Source: JAFCDQ01 sp964571335
Lineage (GTDB): Archaea; Nanobdellota; Nanobdellia; Woesearchaeales; ARS49
Length of the DNA: 25,004 nucleotides
Assembly: GCA_964571335.1 (NCBI GenBank)
Contig: CAZNAM010000004.1
Coordinates: 1 to 25,004, forward strand
Reading direction: 5' to 3'
Shown here: piece by piece, positions 1-8,008 of the stretch
Numbering within the stretch: the stretch's first letter is position 1
Layout of the letters: the number at the start of each line of letters is the position of its first letter
Notes under the pieces: model-generated
The model's input: the letters and a program-made list of their open reading frames with translations, nothing else
Told to the model about the DNA's origin: nothing
Database searches by the model: none
Position numbers and translations under genes: made by a program

Positions 1-140
1 CACCCAACTTGCTCAACATTCAATTCAAATCAGTATAAACAATACAGTACCAGTCACCTTCAGGTGGCTCCACCCAACTTGCTCAACATTCAATTCAAAT
101 CAGTATAAACAATACAGTACCAGTCGCCTTTAGGCGGCTT
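1..140. repeat. two tandem 70-bp direct repeats, each with a hairpin
   Basis: Positions 1-70 and 71-140 are near-identical copies that differ mainly inside the hairpin at the end of each unit. The hairpin is AGTCACC-TTCA-GGTGGCT at 52-69 and AGTCGCC-TTTA-GGCGGCT at 122-139. The internal A-T pair of the first has become G-C in the second, so pairing is kept. Copies abut without spacers and the left end is cut by the window edge, so the array may be longer. No credible reading frame spans it. Confidence 0.85.
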
Positions 141-276
141 TACCCAGCTTGCTGGGTTTGAATCCACCCTCCACAATTCTCCTTTTTACAAGCTTACTCA
201 ACAAAAACAATTTCAATTATCAAAAAACAGAAAAAGCACCAGTCGCCTTTAGGTGGCTTGACCTAGCTTGCTAGGT
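141..276. repeat. partial and diverged copies of the same repeat family
   Basis: Positions 142-157 form ACCCAG-CTTG-CTGGGT. A diverged unit begins near 190, with AGCTTACTCAACA echoing AACTTGCTCAACA of the tandem units. It carries the first hairpin at 241-258 (AGTCGCC-TTTA-GGTGGCT) and the second at 261-276 (ACCTAG-CTTG-CTAGGT). The C-G pair of the earlier second hairpin is T-A here. The motif TTACAAGCTTGCTC at 301 runs into the 3' end of the neighbouring minus-strand gene, so the array may form part of that gene's 3' transcript. Confidence 0.7.
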
Positions 277-300
277 GGGAATCTCCCTCCGCTATTATTC

Positions 301-624
301 TTACAAGCTTGCTCTTGGAAAAGTTTTCTTGATTTGTATCATTAAATCATCAAATGCTTCTTTTGCAGCAACATTTAGATGCCAGCTTTTTGCTCTGTGG
401 CTTTCAAACATCTGTGTTGGTGCTGTACATCTTAATAAAACATGATATTCTTTTCTTGTTCCTGTTTTATGTTCTTCTTTTAGATGCACGACAAGATCTG
501 TTTGATTATGCAGTATTTCTTTTAGTCTTTGATGTGTTTTTTCTGCCAGATTTTTTAGAAGACTTTTTTCGTCATATGTAAGCTTATCAAGCCCAACATA
601 TTGTATTACTCCCTCTTTTATCAT
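301..624 (-). CDS. small HPF/RaiA-like ribosome-associated protein (putative)
   Basis: Encodes about 107 residues. The middle reads TDLVVHLKEEHKTGTRKEYHV followed by a beta-strand and an amphipathic helix (AKEAFDDLMIQIKK). This is the strand-helix pattern and the KxGxRxxYxV signature I associate with archaeal relatives of hibernation-promoting factor/sigma-54 modulation proteins, which bind the small ribosomal subunit. The family call is from pattern memory, so moderate. The frame extends upstream to a TTG at 666, but I choose the ATG at 624 because a palindromic TATTTAAATA is centred about 25.5 nt upstream, as for leaderless genes elsewhere in the window. No Shine-Dalgarno is visible. The C-terminus (RASL) overlaps the flanking repeat motif. 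Confidence 0.6.
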   Translation of the reverse strand: MIKEGVIQYVGLDKLTYDEKSLLKNLAEKTHQRLKEILHNQTDLVVHLKEEHKTGTRKEYHVLLRCTAPTQMFESHRAKSWHLNVAAKEAFDDLMIQIKKTFPRASL

Positions 625-644
625 ATTATTTAATATTTGATTTG

Positions 645-654
645 TATTTAAATA
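645..654 (-). promoter_or_regulatory. TATA box for the HPF-like gene
   Basis: TATTTAAATA is centred at 649.5, about 25.5 nt upstream of the ATG whose A is at 624. This supports a leaderless start there rather than the upstream TTG at 666, which lies on the far side of the box. Confidence 0.55.
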
Positions 655-716
655 GTTTATGGACAAAAACTTTGTTGTTAGTGGCCTGAGTCAAATCCCT
701 TAAATAGATTGTTTTA

Positions 717-753
717 GCAGACAAGAGGGTGGGCTCCTTCGGAGAATGTCTGC
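717..753. other. stem-loop between divergent genes
   Basis: GCAGACA (717-723) pairs with TGTCTGC (747-753). CTCC (734-737) pairs inside it with GGAG (741-744) across TTC. The two stems are separated by an asymmetric internal loop. It lies between the HPF-like gene and RNase HII. Neither strand has a TATA box at the right distance to start an RNA at its edge, so its role is unknown. Confidence 0.5.
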
Positions 754-816
754 TTTACATTAATTAAACGAGGATTTGAAATCACTAACAAGTCTTGTTC
801 GATTATGCACAACAAA

Positions 817-825
817 CTTTAAAAA
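817..825 (+). promoter_or_regulatory. TATA box for RNase HII
   Basis: CTTTAAAAA is centred about 27 nt before the ATG at 848. This predicts a leaderless transcript and supports that start over the in-frame TTG at 776. Confidence 0.6.
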
Positions 826-847
826 CCCTCTAAACTATTATTTTATT

Positions 848-1498
848 ATGAAAATTCTAGGTATTGATGAGGCAGGTAGAGGCCCAATCATCGGCCCTTT
901 AGTCATCTGTGGCTTGATGATTAATGAATCTCAAGAAGATGAGTTAAAAAAATTAGGTGTGAAAGATTCTAAGCTTTTATCTGCTAAAAAAAGAAAAGAA
1001 TTATACAATATTTTAATTAAAAAATTTAAATATAAAGTTTTTCTTGTTCAAACTCATGAAATTGATGAAGTTTTAGAAGGCACGAAATCAAATCTTAATT
1101 GGCTTGAAGCAGAACAGAGTGTTGATTTAATTAATGATTTTTCTCCTGATAAGATTATTGTTGATTGTCCTAGTAATAATATTAAAGCTTTTAAGGGTTT
1201 TATTTTAGAAAGATTGCTGAACAAAAAGATAAATCTGATTGCAGAGCATAAGGCTGATTTGAATTATCCTGTTGTTAGTGCTGCAAGTATTATTGCTAAA
1301 GAAGAGAGAGAAAGAGCAGTTCAAGAAATTAAGAACAGAGTTAATATTGATTTTGGCTCTGGTTATATGGCTGATCCTAAGACAAAATCATTTCTTGAAA
1401 AATATTGGAATAAATATCCTGAATTATTCAGAAAATCCTGGCTTCCTTATAAGGCTCAGACTAAAAAAAAATCTCAAAAAAGTCTTGGAGAATATTAA
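848..1498 (+). CDS. rnhB: ribonuclease HII
   Basis: A 216-residue protein that removes RNA from RNA-DNA hybrids: Okazaki primer remnants and single ribonucleotides misincorporated in DNA. The N-terminus MKILGIDEAGRGPIIGP is the type 2 RNase H signature, supplying the first metal-binding Asp and Glu. The third acidic residue is in KIIVDCPSNN. HKADLNYPVVSAASIIAKEERE is the fourth conserved block, including the Asp of KADLNYP and the AASIIAK motif. FGSGYMADPKT follows. Length is normal for archaeal RNase HII. The start at 848 fits both the motif and the TATA box at 817-825. The frame extends upstream to a TTG at 776, but the extra 24 residues match nothing expected. SMC follows on the same strand with its own promoter. 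Confidence 0.96.
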   Translation: MKILGIDEAGRGPIIGPLVICGLMINESQEDELKKLGVKDSKLLSAKKRKELYNILIKKFKYKVFLVQTHEIDEVLEGTKSNLNWLEAEQSVDLINDFSPDKIIVDCPSNNIKAFKGFILERLLNKKINLIAEHKADLNYPVVSAASIIAKEERERAVQEIKNRVNIDFGSGYMADPKTKSFLEKYWNKYPELFRKSWLPYKAQTKKKSQKSLGEY

Positions 1499-1500
1499 AG

Positions 1501-1508
1501 TTTATAAA
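1501..1508 (+). promoter_or_regulatory. TATA box for smc
   Basis: TTTATAAA sits just after the rnhB stop and is centred at 1504.5. That is 24.5 nt before the ATG at 1529 and 27.5 nt before the ATG at 1532, so either could be the first codon of a leaderless mRNA. Confidence 0.6.
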
Positions 1509-1528
1509 GTCCGAATCTAAATTTATTG

Positions 1529-4500
1529 ATGATGATTGAAGCAGAAAGTCGAAATGAGGATGATGTAATTTCTAATGAAAAATCAGCATTTAAATCCAAA
1601 ACAAAGATTACTAAGGTAGTTATTGAAGGTTTCAAGAGTTTTGCTAAATATACTGAAATGCTTATGTGTGATAAGTTCAACATTATTCTTGGACCTAATG
1701 GTTCTGGCAAATCTAATGTTCTGGATGCTCTTTGTTTTGTTCTTGGCAAGTCAAGTTCTAAAAGTTTAAGAGCTGAGAAAAGTGCTAATCTTATTTATAA
1801 TGGTGGTAAGACTAAGAATCCTTCTAAGCAGGCTGAAGTAAGTATTTGGCTGGATAATTCTGATAAATCATTTCCTTTATCTGATTCTGAGATTAAAATT
1901 AGCAGGATTGTAAGACCTAATGGTTCAAGTAAATACAAAATTAATAATAAAATTTGTTCTAGAGCAGAAATTATTGAGCTTTTATCTGCTGTAAAGGTTA
2001 ATCCTAATGGTTATAATATTATTTTGCAGGGAGATATAACTAGGCTTGTTGAAATGAGTTCTATTGAAAGAAGACAGATTATTGAAGAAATAGCAGGCAT
2101 TAATATTTATGAAGAAAAAAAACAGTTGGCTTTGAATGAATTAGCTAAAGTTCAGGATAAACTTAATGAAGCTGAAATTATTCTTAAAGAAAGAGAGAAT
2201 TATCTTAAGGATCTTAAAAAAGATAGAAATCAAGCTTTAAAATATAAGGCGTTGAATGATAAGATTAAAACAAACAAAGCCAGTTTATGTAATGCCAAGA
2301 TTGTTAATAAAAAAAAGTCTATTGAAGATTTCAATAAAAAAATTAGTGTTCTTGATGAAAAATTATCAAAGCTTAATGATACTATCAAAAAATATAAGGA
2401 AGATATTAAACAAAGAAAAGATGAAATAAATGATATTTCTAAAGAGATTGAAAAAAAAGGTGAAACAGAACAGGTTATTATTCAAAAGCAAATTGAAAAT
2501 CTTAGAGTTGATGTTGCGACTAAAAAAACAAAGGTTGTTGATTTAGATAAGGATAAAAACAAATCTTTGGAAAAAATCAGAGAGCTTGAAGAAAAAATCA
2601 AGGATATTATTAAAAAAAGAAAAGAGATTGAAAATAAAAAAGCTGAATTTGTTTCTCAAAAAGATGCTTTAAAACAGAGCTTAAATAAATTATCTGAAGA
2701 TATTGAAACATTCAGAAAAAAACATAATATTGATGATATTTCTGAGATAGAAAAACAGGCAGATATTTTTGATAAAGATATTGATTTAAAACAAAAAGAG
2801 ATTGACGAATTGAGATTTAAACAACAAAATTTTTTGAGAGAAAAAGACAAACTGGATTTTCAGATTCAGACTATTGATGATAAATTAAAGAAGATTAATG
2901 AAATAAGACAGACTAATAAAGATGAGATTAAGGCTTTAGAACAAAAAAAGAAGGAATTTGAAAAAGCTGCTGATGAATTAAATGTTTTATTGGAATCTGA
3001 TTCTAAAAGTGCTTCTCGTTTAGGTGAATATCGTAGAAAAATAAATGTTCTTCAGGAAGATTTAGCTAAACTTAATGTTAAACAGGCTTCTATTAAAGAA
3101 AAAAATCAAGGAAATCTTGCTGTTCAAAAAGTTTTAGAAAATAAAAATATTGGTGGTGTTTATGGAACTATTGCGACTTTGGGAACTGTTGATGAAAAAT
3201 TCAGCACTGCTTTAGAAGTTTCTGCTGCTCAAAAAATGCACAGCATTATTGTTGATGATGATAAAATAGCAGCAAAATGCATTAATTTTTTGAAAGAAAA
3301 AAAACTAGGTGTTGCTACTTTTCTTCCTTTAAATAAGATTCAGCCTGCAAAAAATGATAAGAACAATTTCAAAGAAAAAGGTGTTTTTGATCTTGCTATT
3401 GACTTGATTGATTTTGATCCTAAATTTAAGAATGCTTTTTCTCATGTTTTTGGTTCTACTTTGATTATTAAAGATTTATCGACTGCAAGAGATGTTGGAA
3501 TTAATTCTATTAGAATGGTTACTCTGGATGGTGATCTTGTTGAAAAATCTGGTGCTATGAGAGGAGGTTTTAGAAATAAGAAGTTTGCTTCTTTTAAGGA
3601 TAAAGGTTTTGAAAAAGAAATTCAAGTTAAAGAATTAGAATTAAACACTTTGCAAAATAATATGACAAAATTATTTTCTGAGCGTGAAAAAAATGAAGAA
3701 CAAATTTTTAGGTTGAGAGATGTTAAAGCGAATTTTGAAGGTGAAATTATTAAAGCAGAAAAATCTTTGCATGTTGATTCTGGTGAAATAAGTGGTTCTA
3801 TGGATTATAAGAAAGAATTGTTAGAAAAAGCTAAAACAATAAATGCTGATATTTCAAAAAATGAAGATTCTATTTCAAATGTCATGAATGAATTAACTAA
3901 ATTAAAAATCAATAAGCAGGAATTAAAGAATAAAATGACTTCTTTAAGAAGCCCTATTGTTCTTGCAGAACTTAATGCTTTTGAGGAAAAAAGAAAAGAA
4001 TTAACTACTGATTTGATTAAGGTTGAAGGTGAAATTAATAATTTTGATTTACAAATAAAGGATGTTATTAATAAAGATAAAGAAAATACAGAACTTAACA
4101 TTTCTGAGTTTAAAAAAGATACTAAAACTTTTGATTTTGATAAAAATACACTTTCTAAGGAAATTGTTGTTCTTGAAAAAGATCTTAAGATTAAAGAAGC
4201 AGAACAAGCCAAGTTTATGACTCAATTCAAATCTTTGTTTGAGAAAAGAAATAAATTAAGTGATGAAATTTCTGCTATTGAAGATAAGATGTTAAAAAAT
4301 GAAGAGAACTCTAGAAAAGAAGAGTTAAGCATTAACATTTTTGATGCTGAAAAAAACAGGTTTAATTCAGAACTTTCTGTTCTTGAGGTTGAGTTTGAAC
4401 AATTTGAAGGTATTGAATTGATAGACAAAACAGAAGATGTTCTTAAAAAAGAGTTAGTTAATTTTGAACGTTCTCTGGTTTTAATTGGAAATGTAAATAT

Positions 4501-5080
4501 GCGTTCTCTTGAAGTTTATGAATCTGTTGAAAAAGAGTATGTTTCTCTTGTTAATAAAAAGAAAAAACTTAGTGAAGAAAGATTTTCTGTGCTTGAATTA
4601 ATGGATGAAATTGAACATAATAAAAAAGATTTATTTAATGAAACTTTGCATGTTATTGACAAAAATTTCAGAAATATTTTCAATAAATTAACAACTAAAG
4701 GAGAAGCTTTTCTTGATTTGATGAATCCTGATTCTCCTTTTGAAGATGGTTTAAAAATTAAGGTTAAATTAACAGGAGAAAAATTTCTTGATTTAAGAAG
4801 TTTAAGTGGTGGTGAAAAAACTTTAACTGCTCTTGCGTTTTTGTTTTCTATTCAGGAGCATGAACCTGCTCCGTTTTATATTATGGATGAAGTTGATGCT
4901 GCTCTGGATAAACAGAATTCAGAAAAACTTGCTAAACTTATTAGAGATTATTGTAATAATGCTCAGTATATTGTGATTAGTCATAATGATTCTGTGATTT
5001 CTGAAGGTGATGTTCTTTATGGTGTTAGCATGAAGCCTGAGACAGGCATAAGTTCTGCTGTTAGTATCAAGATGGATTGA
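1529..5080 (+). CDS. smc: chromosome segregation protein SMC
   Basis: A 1183-residue ATPase that folds into a rod and, as a dimer with a kleisin, organises and separates chromosomes. The N-terminal head has Walker A GPNGSGKSNVLDAL (about residues 55-68) and the SMC Q-loop block NIILQGDITRLVEMSS. Long lysine/glutamate-rich coiled coils flank a hinge at roughly 540-675, which runs from GGVYGTIATLG to SGAMRGGFR. The C-terminal head has the ABC signature LRSLSGGEKTLTALAF (about 1090), Walker B FYIMDEVDAALD (about 1115) and the switch histidine in IVISHNDSV. Full length and intact. The start is TTG-ATG-ATG; I take the first ATG on promoter spacing. No ScpA/ScpB gene lies nearby. It converges on the minus-strand gene ending 8 bases downstream. 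Confidence 0.97.
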   Translation: MMIEAESRNEDDVISNEKSAFKSKTKITKVVIEGFKSFAKYTEMLMCDKFNIILGPNGSGKSNVLDALCFVLGKSSSKSLRAEKSANLIYNGGKTKNPSKQAEVSIWLDNSDKSFPLSDSEIKISRIVRPNGSSKYKINNKICSRAEIIELLSAVKVNPNGYNIILQGDITRLVEMSSIERRQIIEEIAGINIYEEKKQLALNELAKVQDKLNEAEIILKERENYLKDLKKDRNQALKYKALNDKIKTNKASLCNAKIVNKKKSIEDFNKKISVLDEKLSKLNDTIKKYKEDIKQRKDEINDISKEIEKKGETEQVIIQKQIENLRVDVATKKTKVVDLDKDKNKSLEKIRELEEKIKDIIKKRKEIENKKAEFVSQKDALKQSLNKLSEDIETFRKKHNIDDISEIEKQADIFDKDIDLKQKEIDELRFKQQNFLREKDKLDFQIQTIDDKLKKINEIRQTNKDEIKALEQKKKEFEKAADELNVLLESDSKSASRLGEYRRKINVLQEDLAKLNVKQASIKEKNQGNLAVQKVLENKNIGGVYGTIATLGTVDEKFSTALEVSAAQKMHSIIVDDDKIAAKCINFLKEKKLGVATFLPLNKIQPAKNDKNNFKEKGVFDLAIDLIDFDPKFKNAFSHVFGSTLIIKDLSTARDVGINSIRMVTLDGDLVEKSGAMRGGFRNKKFASFKDKGFEKEIQVKELELNTLQNNMTKLFSEREKNEEQIFRLRDVKANFEGEIIKAEKSLHVDSGEISGSMDYKKELLEKAKTINADISKNEDSISNVMNELTKLKINKQELKNKMTSLRSPIVLAELNAFEEKRKELTTDLIKVEGEINNFDLQIKDVINKDKENTELNISEFKKDTKTFDFDKNTLSKEIVVLEKDLKIKEAEQAKFMTQFKSLFEKRNKLSDEISAIEDKMLKNEENSRKEELSINIFDAEKNRFNSELSVLEVEFEQFEGIELIDKTEDVLKKELVNFERSLVLIGNVNMRSLEVYESVEKEYVSLVNKKKKLSEERFSVLELMDEIEHNKKDLFNETLHVIDKNFRNIFNKLTTKGEAFLDLMNPDSPFEDGLKIKVKLTGEKFLDLRSLSGGEKTLTALAFLFSIQEHEPAPFYIMDEVDAALDKQNSEKLAKLIRDYCNNAQYIVISHNDSVISEGDVLYGVSMKPETGISSAVSIKMD

Positions 5081-5087
5081 TTTATAT

Positions 5088-6176
5088 TTATTTTTTAGAA
5101 TTAAATAATTTAATAATATAAGATAAATTTATGCACCACATCATTCCATCATCTGAAAAATAAAGCAAACTTCTATATGGTTTTGTTTCAGTATAACATT
5201 CATACATTGTTCCTTGTTTTTTAATTATTTTTTCATATTTTTTTATTTCTTTCATACATCTTTTTTTATCTGATTTAGCTAATAAAAGCATATACATCAA
5301 ACCTACATTACTCCATACTTTATTTCTTTCCCAGGACGGAGATAAAATTTCATAAGAAATATGTTTTTCTTTAGTATAATTTGTATATTTTAAGGATAAT
5401 GGTTCATTTAATTTTTCTTTTTCGATTTTTAAAATAACTTTTTCAAATTTTTTCTTATTTTTTACAAGTCCTGTCCAGAAAGGCATCACATTAGCATCTA
5501 CTGCAAAATGTTTTTCTTCTATTCCATTATTAAAATATTCTCCATTCCAATATTTTTTTATGAATTTATTCAAATCTAATTTTGGTGCATTAAATCCTAA
5601 TTCTTTAGCTAATTTGCTCATCCAGAACAGTATAACGCAGTCATAACAGCTTCCTTTTGTTGCTACAAAATCTCGCATGGACGAGTATTTCTCTTTTTTT
5701 ATTAAACCAGTTCGCTTATCTAAAGTTTTTTTAAAAAATTTATCAACTTCGTTTTGTAAAAAAATTCTATATTTTTTAATCAAATCGTTCAATTTCAATT
5801 TTTTAAGAGAATAGAATAAATGTGCAACGCTATCAGGACTGTATAATTTGACAGGAAAATTAAATAAAGTTCCATTACCATGTATTGTGGTTGTAATTTT
5901 TCCAAATCTATAATATTTCCTCAAAGCATATTTTATTGTTTGTTTTACTTCTTCTTTAAATCCTGTTGCAATCAATGCATCAACACTTAATCCAAAATCT
6001 CTTGCCCAGAATTCTTTATAATTTCCCAAACTATTCTTTAAGTACTTCCCATTCCAACATTTTTTTGTTATTTTTCTGCATATTTGATTGGCATTACCTT
6101 TAAATCTATCATGCCCTATTATTTTTCTTTTAAAAGAACTGGAAATCAATTTTATTCCTTCTCTAACTAAACTCAT
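5088..6176 (-). CDS. (alpha/alpha)6-barrel glycosidase-like protein
   Basis: 362 residues with no signal peptide or membrane segment. The pattern of paired helices joined by loops such as EFWARDFGLSVDALIATGF, YSPDSVAHLFYSLKKL, DANVMPFWTGLV, SPSWERNKVWSNVGLMYMLL and YFSDDGMMWCINLSYII resembles glucoamylase/amylo-alpha-1,6-glucosidase-type toroids (GH15/GH63-like clans). I cannot name the exact family or the catalytic acids with certainty. It is the last gene of a coupled trio with a deacetylase and a GT4 glycosyltransferase, suggesting work on an envelope or storage glycan. The ATG is preceded by AAAGGTGA, a good archaeal Shine-Dalgarno, 21 bases after the previous stop. Predicted cytoplasmic. 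Confidence 0.6.
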   Translation of the reverse strand: MSLVREGIKLISSSFKRKIIGHDRFKGNANQICRKITKKCWNGKYLKNSLGNYKEFWARDFGLSVDALIATGFKEEVKQTIKYALRKYYRFGKITTTIHGNGTLFNFPVKLYSPDSVAHLFYSLKKLKLNDLIKKYRIFLQNEVDKFFKKTLDKRTGLIKKEKYSSMRDFVATKGSCYDCVILFWMSKLAKELGFNAPKLDLNKFIKKYWNGEYFNNGIEEKHFAVDANVMPFWTGLVKNKKKFEKVILKIEKEKLNEPLSLKYTNYTKEKHISYEILSPSWERNKVWSNVGLMYMLLLAKSDKKRCMKEIKKYEKIIKKQGTMYECYTETKPYRSLLYFSDDGMMWCINLSYIIKLFNSKK

Positions 6177-6197
6177 TTTTCACCTTTTATTATAAAA

Positions 6198-7325
6198 TCA
6201 ATTTATTTCAATTTTATCAAATACATCAATCATTTTCTTAACAGTATCTTCCCATTTATATTTTTCTAATATTGTTTGTCTTGAGTTTTGTCCTAATCTT
6301 CTTCTTATGGCTTCATTTTCCAAGAGATAATTTATTTTAGTTGTTAGTATAAAAATATCTTTTTTTGGAAAAAATAATCCATTTGTTTTATTTACAAGAT
6401 ATTCTTTTATGCTTCCAACTCTTGTTGCAATTACAGCACATCCTGTGCTCATTGCTTCCATTGTTGCAAGACTATTTGTTTCAATTAAAGAAGGCATTAC
6501 AAACACATCCATAGTTTGTAAATAAGGAATCACATTATTTTTTACTCCTGCATATATTATATCTTTATTTTTTGGAAATCCATTTGATATTTTCTTGCCA
6601 ACAAGTAATAATTTTGTTTTTGGATGTTTTTTCTTAATTTTCATAAAAGCAGTTATTAAAGTTGGCACATCTTTTTCTAATGTTCCTATTCTTCCTATAA
6701 ATCCTATAACATTATAATCAGGAGGAATTCCTATTTGTATTTTTGCATTTTTCTTATTTAATGGAGGAACAAACTTGTTTGTTTGTATTCCTAAAGGCAA
6801 TATTTTTATTGGTGTTTTTATTTTATGTTTTAAAAAAATATTTTTTACTTCTTTTGATGGAGCTAATAATAATGTGCTTTTATTATAACAATATCTTGTT
6901 ATTTTTTTCATCATAACTTTTATTATACCTCTAAAATATCTTACCATCTTAGGTGCCAAATACCATTCGATAGTATGTAAATAATTAACAATTGTTTTGT
7001 TGTATTTTTTTGCATTGTATGTCGCATAGATTCCTATTGGACCGATCATCTGCACAAATACAATGTCTGTTTTTTTGATTTCTTCTTTTAATTTTTTTAC
7101 GTTTACATCTGCCAATCCTAATTTTCCAAATCTATGTAAAGATAATGGAAATTTTATTATTTTCACTCCTTGGTATTCAGGTTTTTTTCCTGTAAATCTC
7201 GGAGCAATTACTGTTATTTCATATTTTTTTGATAATTCAGGAATAAGTAAATCTAGAAATCTTGCAATTCCATCTAATCTTGGCAAGAAACAATCTGTTG
7301 CAATTAATATTTTCCTCTGTTTCAT
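6198..7325 (-). CDS. GT4-family glycosyltransferase
   Basis: About 375 residues with the GT-B fold, probably moving a sugar from a nucleotide-sugar to a lipid- or glycan-linked acceptor at the inner face of the membrane. The N-terminal domain opens KILIATDCFLPRLDGIARFL, with the glycine-containing acceptor loop typical of GT4. The C-terminal donor domain has GFIGRIGTLEKDVPTLITAF, the PSLIETNSLATMEAM block with the family EX7E glutamate pair, and TRVGSIKEYL. The frame extends upstream to 7370, but I choose the ATG at 7325 because it overlaps the stop of the upstream deacetylase as ATGA, indicating translational coupling, and because the family core starts there. Sugar specificity cannot be read from sequence. 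Confidence 0.88.
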   Translation of the reverse strand: MKQRKILIATDCFLPRLDGIARFLDLLIPELSKKYEITVIAPRFTGKKPEYQGVKIIKFPLSLHRFGKLGLADVNVKKLKEEIKKTDIVFVQMIGPIGIYATYNAKKYNKTIVNYLHTIEWYLAPKMVRYFRGIIKVMMKKITRYCYNKSTLLLAPSKEVKNIFLKHKIKTPIKILPLGIQTNKFVPPLNKKNAKIQIGIPPDYNVIGFIGRIGTLEKDVPTLITAFMKIKKKHPKTKLLLVGKKISNGFPKNKDIIYAGVKNNVIPYLQTMDVFVMPSLIETNSLATMEAMSTGCAVIATRVGSIKEYLVNKTNGLFFPKKDIFILTTKINYLLENEAIRRRLGQNSRQTILEKYKWEDTVKKMIDVFDKIEIN

Positions 7326-7960
7326 TTTATTTTTTGGAATACTTCTATATATTTTCCTTTGTAAAACCATCCATTAACTATAGCTTTCAAGCAGATATTG
7401 AATAATAATGAAAATATTATCCATCTTTGGCTTTTTTGTATAAACAAGGCTTCTAATTTTTGTTCAAAATTATTTGTTACATCTACAACAAGTTTTGGTT
7501 TATTTTTTTCTACTCCAAATATAGTCCAAACATCAAAACTATATACTTCACAATTAATTTTTTTTGTTTTTATGAATTCTTGCACTAAATTATATACTGC
7601 TTTATGATCGGGGTGTCTGTCTGTACTTGAATGGGTAAATATTTTTTTTGGTTTTTCTTTTTTTATTATTTCTGCTATTTTATTCTGCATCTCTTTTTGT
7701 TGTAATTCTTTTGCTAATGTTAAATCTTTTAATCCTAAATAAATTATTCCTGATCCTCCTAATAATCTGTCTGATTTGTTTCCTTCTTTTTTTCTTATTT
7801 TTGATACTACTTCTGTTTTCATGTGTGGTTGGATTTTTTCACCATAACTAAAAACAACAGTTTTTACTATCTTTCCTTGCTTTGAATACTTAATTATAGT
7901 TCCTCCAACACCTATTACTTGATCATCATTATGAGCACATAATACCAATATGTCTGCCAT
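7322..7960 (-). CDS. LmbE/PIG-L family N-acetylglucosaminyl deacetylase
   Basis: 212 residues of a zinc-dependent deacetylase family acting on N-acetylglucosaminyl groups of glycolipids or small glycoconjugates. The N-terminal zinc motif is LCAHNDDQVIGVGGTI, where AHNDDQ stands for the commoner AHPDDE, a recurrent variant. The second zinc region is THSSTDRHPDHKAVYN near residue 110. A more hydrophobic stretch (WIIFSLLFNICLKAIVNGWF) near the C-terminus may lie against the membrane. It is first in the trio with the GT4 enzyme and glycosidase-like protein, so the pathway may deacetylate a GlcNAc-lipid and then extend it. A TATA box lies exactly upstream, so the mRNA is probably leaderless. Confidence 0.88.
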   Translation of the reverse strand: MADILVLCAHNDDQVIGVGGTIIKYSKQGKIVKTVVFSYGEKIQPHMKTEVVSKIRKKEGNKSDRLLGGSGIIYLGLKDLTLAKELQQKEMQNKIAEIIKKEKPKKIFTHSSTDRHPDHKAVYNLVQEFIKTKKINCEVYSFDVWTIFGVEKNKPKLVVDVTNNFEQKLEALFIQKSQRWIIFSLLFNICLKAIVNGWFYKGKYIEVFQKIK

Positions 7961-7981
7961 ATTCTTATTATGAGTATTTTA

Positions 7982-7991
7982 TTTTATAAAA
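7982..7991 (-). promoter_or_regulatory. TATA box of the glycan trio
   Basis: The palindromic TTTTATAAAA is centred at 7986.5, 26.5 nt upstream of the A of the deacetylase ATG at 7960. It predicts a leaderless transcript covering all three coupled genes. Confidence 0.6.
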
Positions 7992-8008
7992 TTATCCTAT
8001 AATTTGGT

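Noticed and set aside
1..140. CRISPR array
   Set aside because: The repeats abut with no unique spacers, the unit is 70 bp, and the variable positions are paired bases of a hairpin rather than spacer sequence.
625..666. N-terminal extension of the HPF-like gene from a TTG
   Set aside because: The extension contains the TATA box that fits a leaderless start at 624.
776..847. N-terminal extension of RNase HII from a TTG
   Set aside because: The family motif begins at the ATG at 848 and the TATA box lies inside the putative extension.
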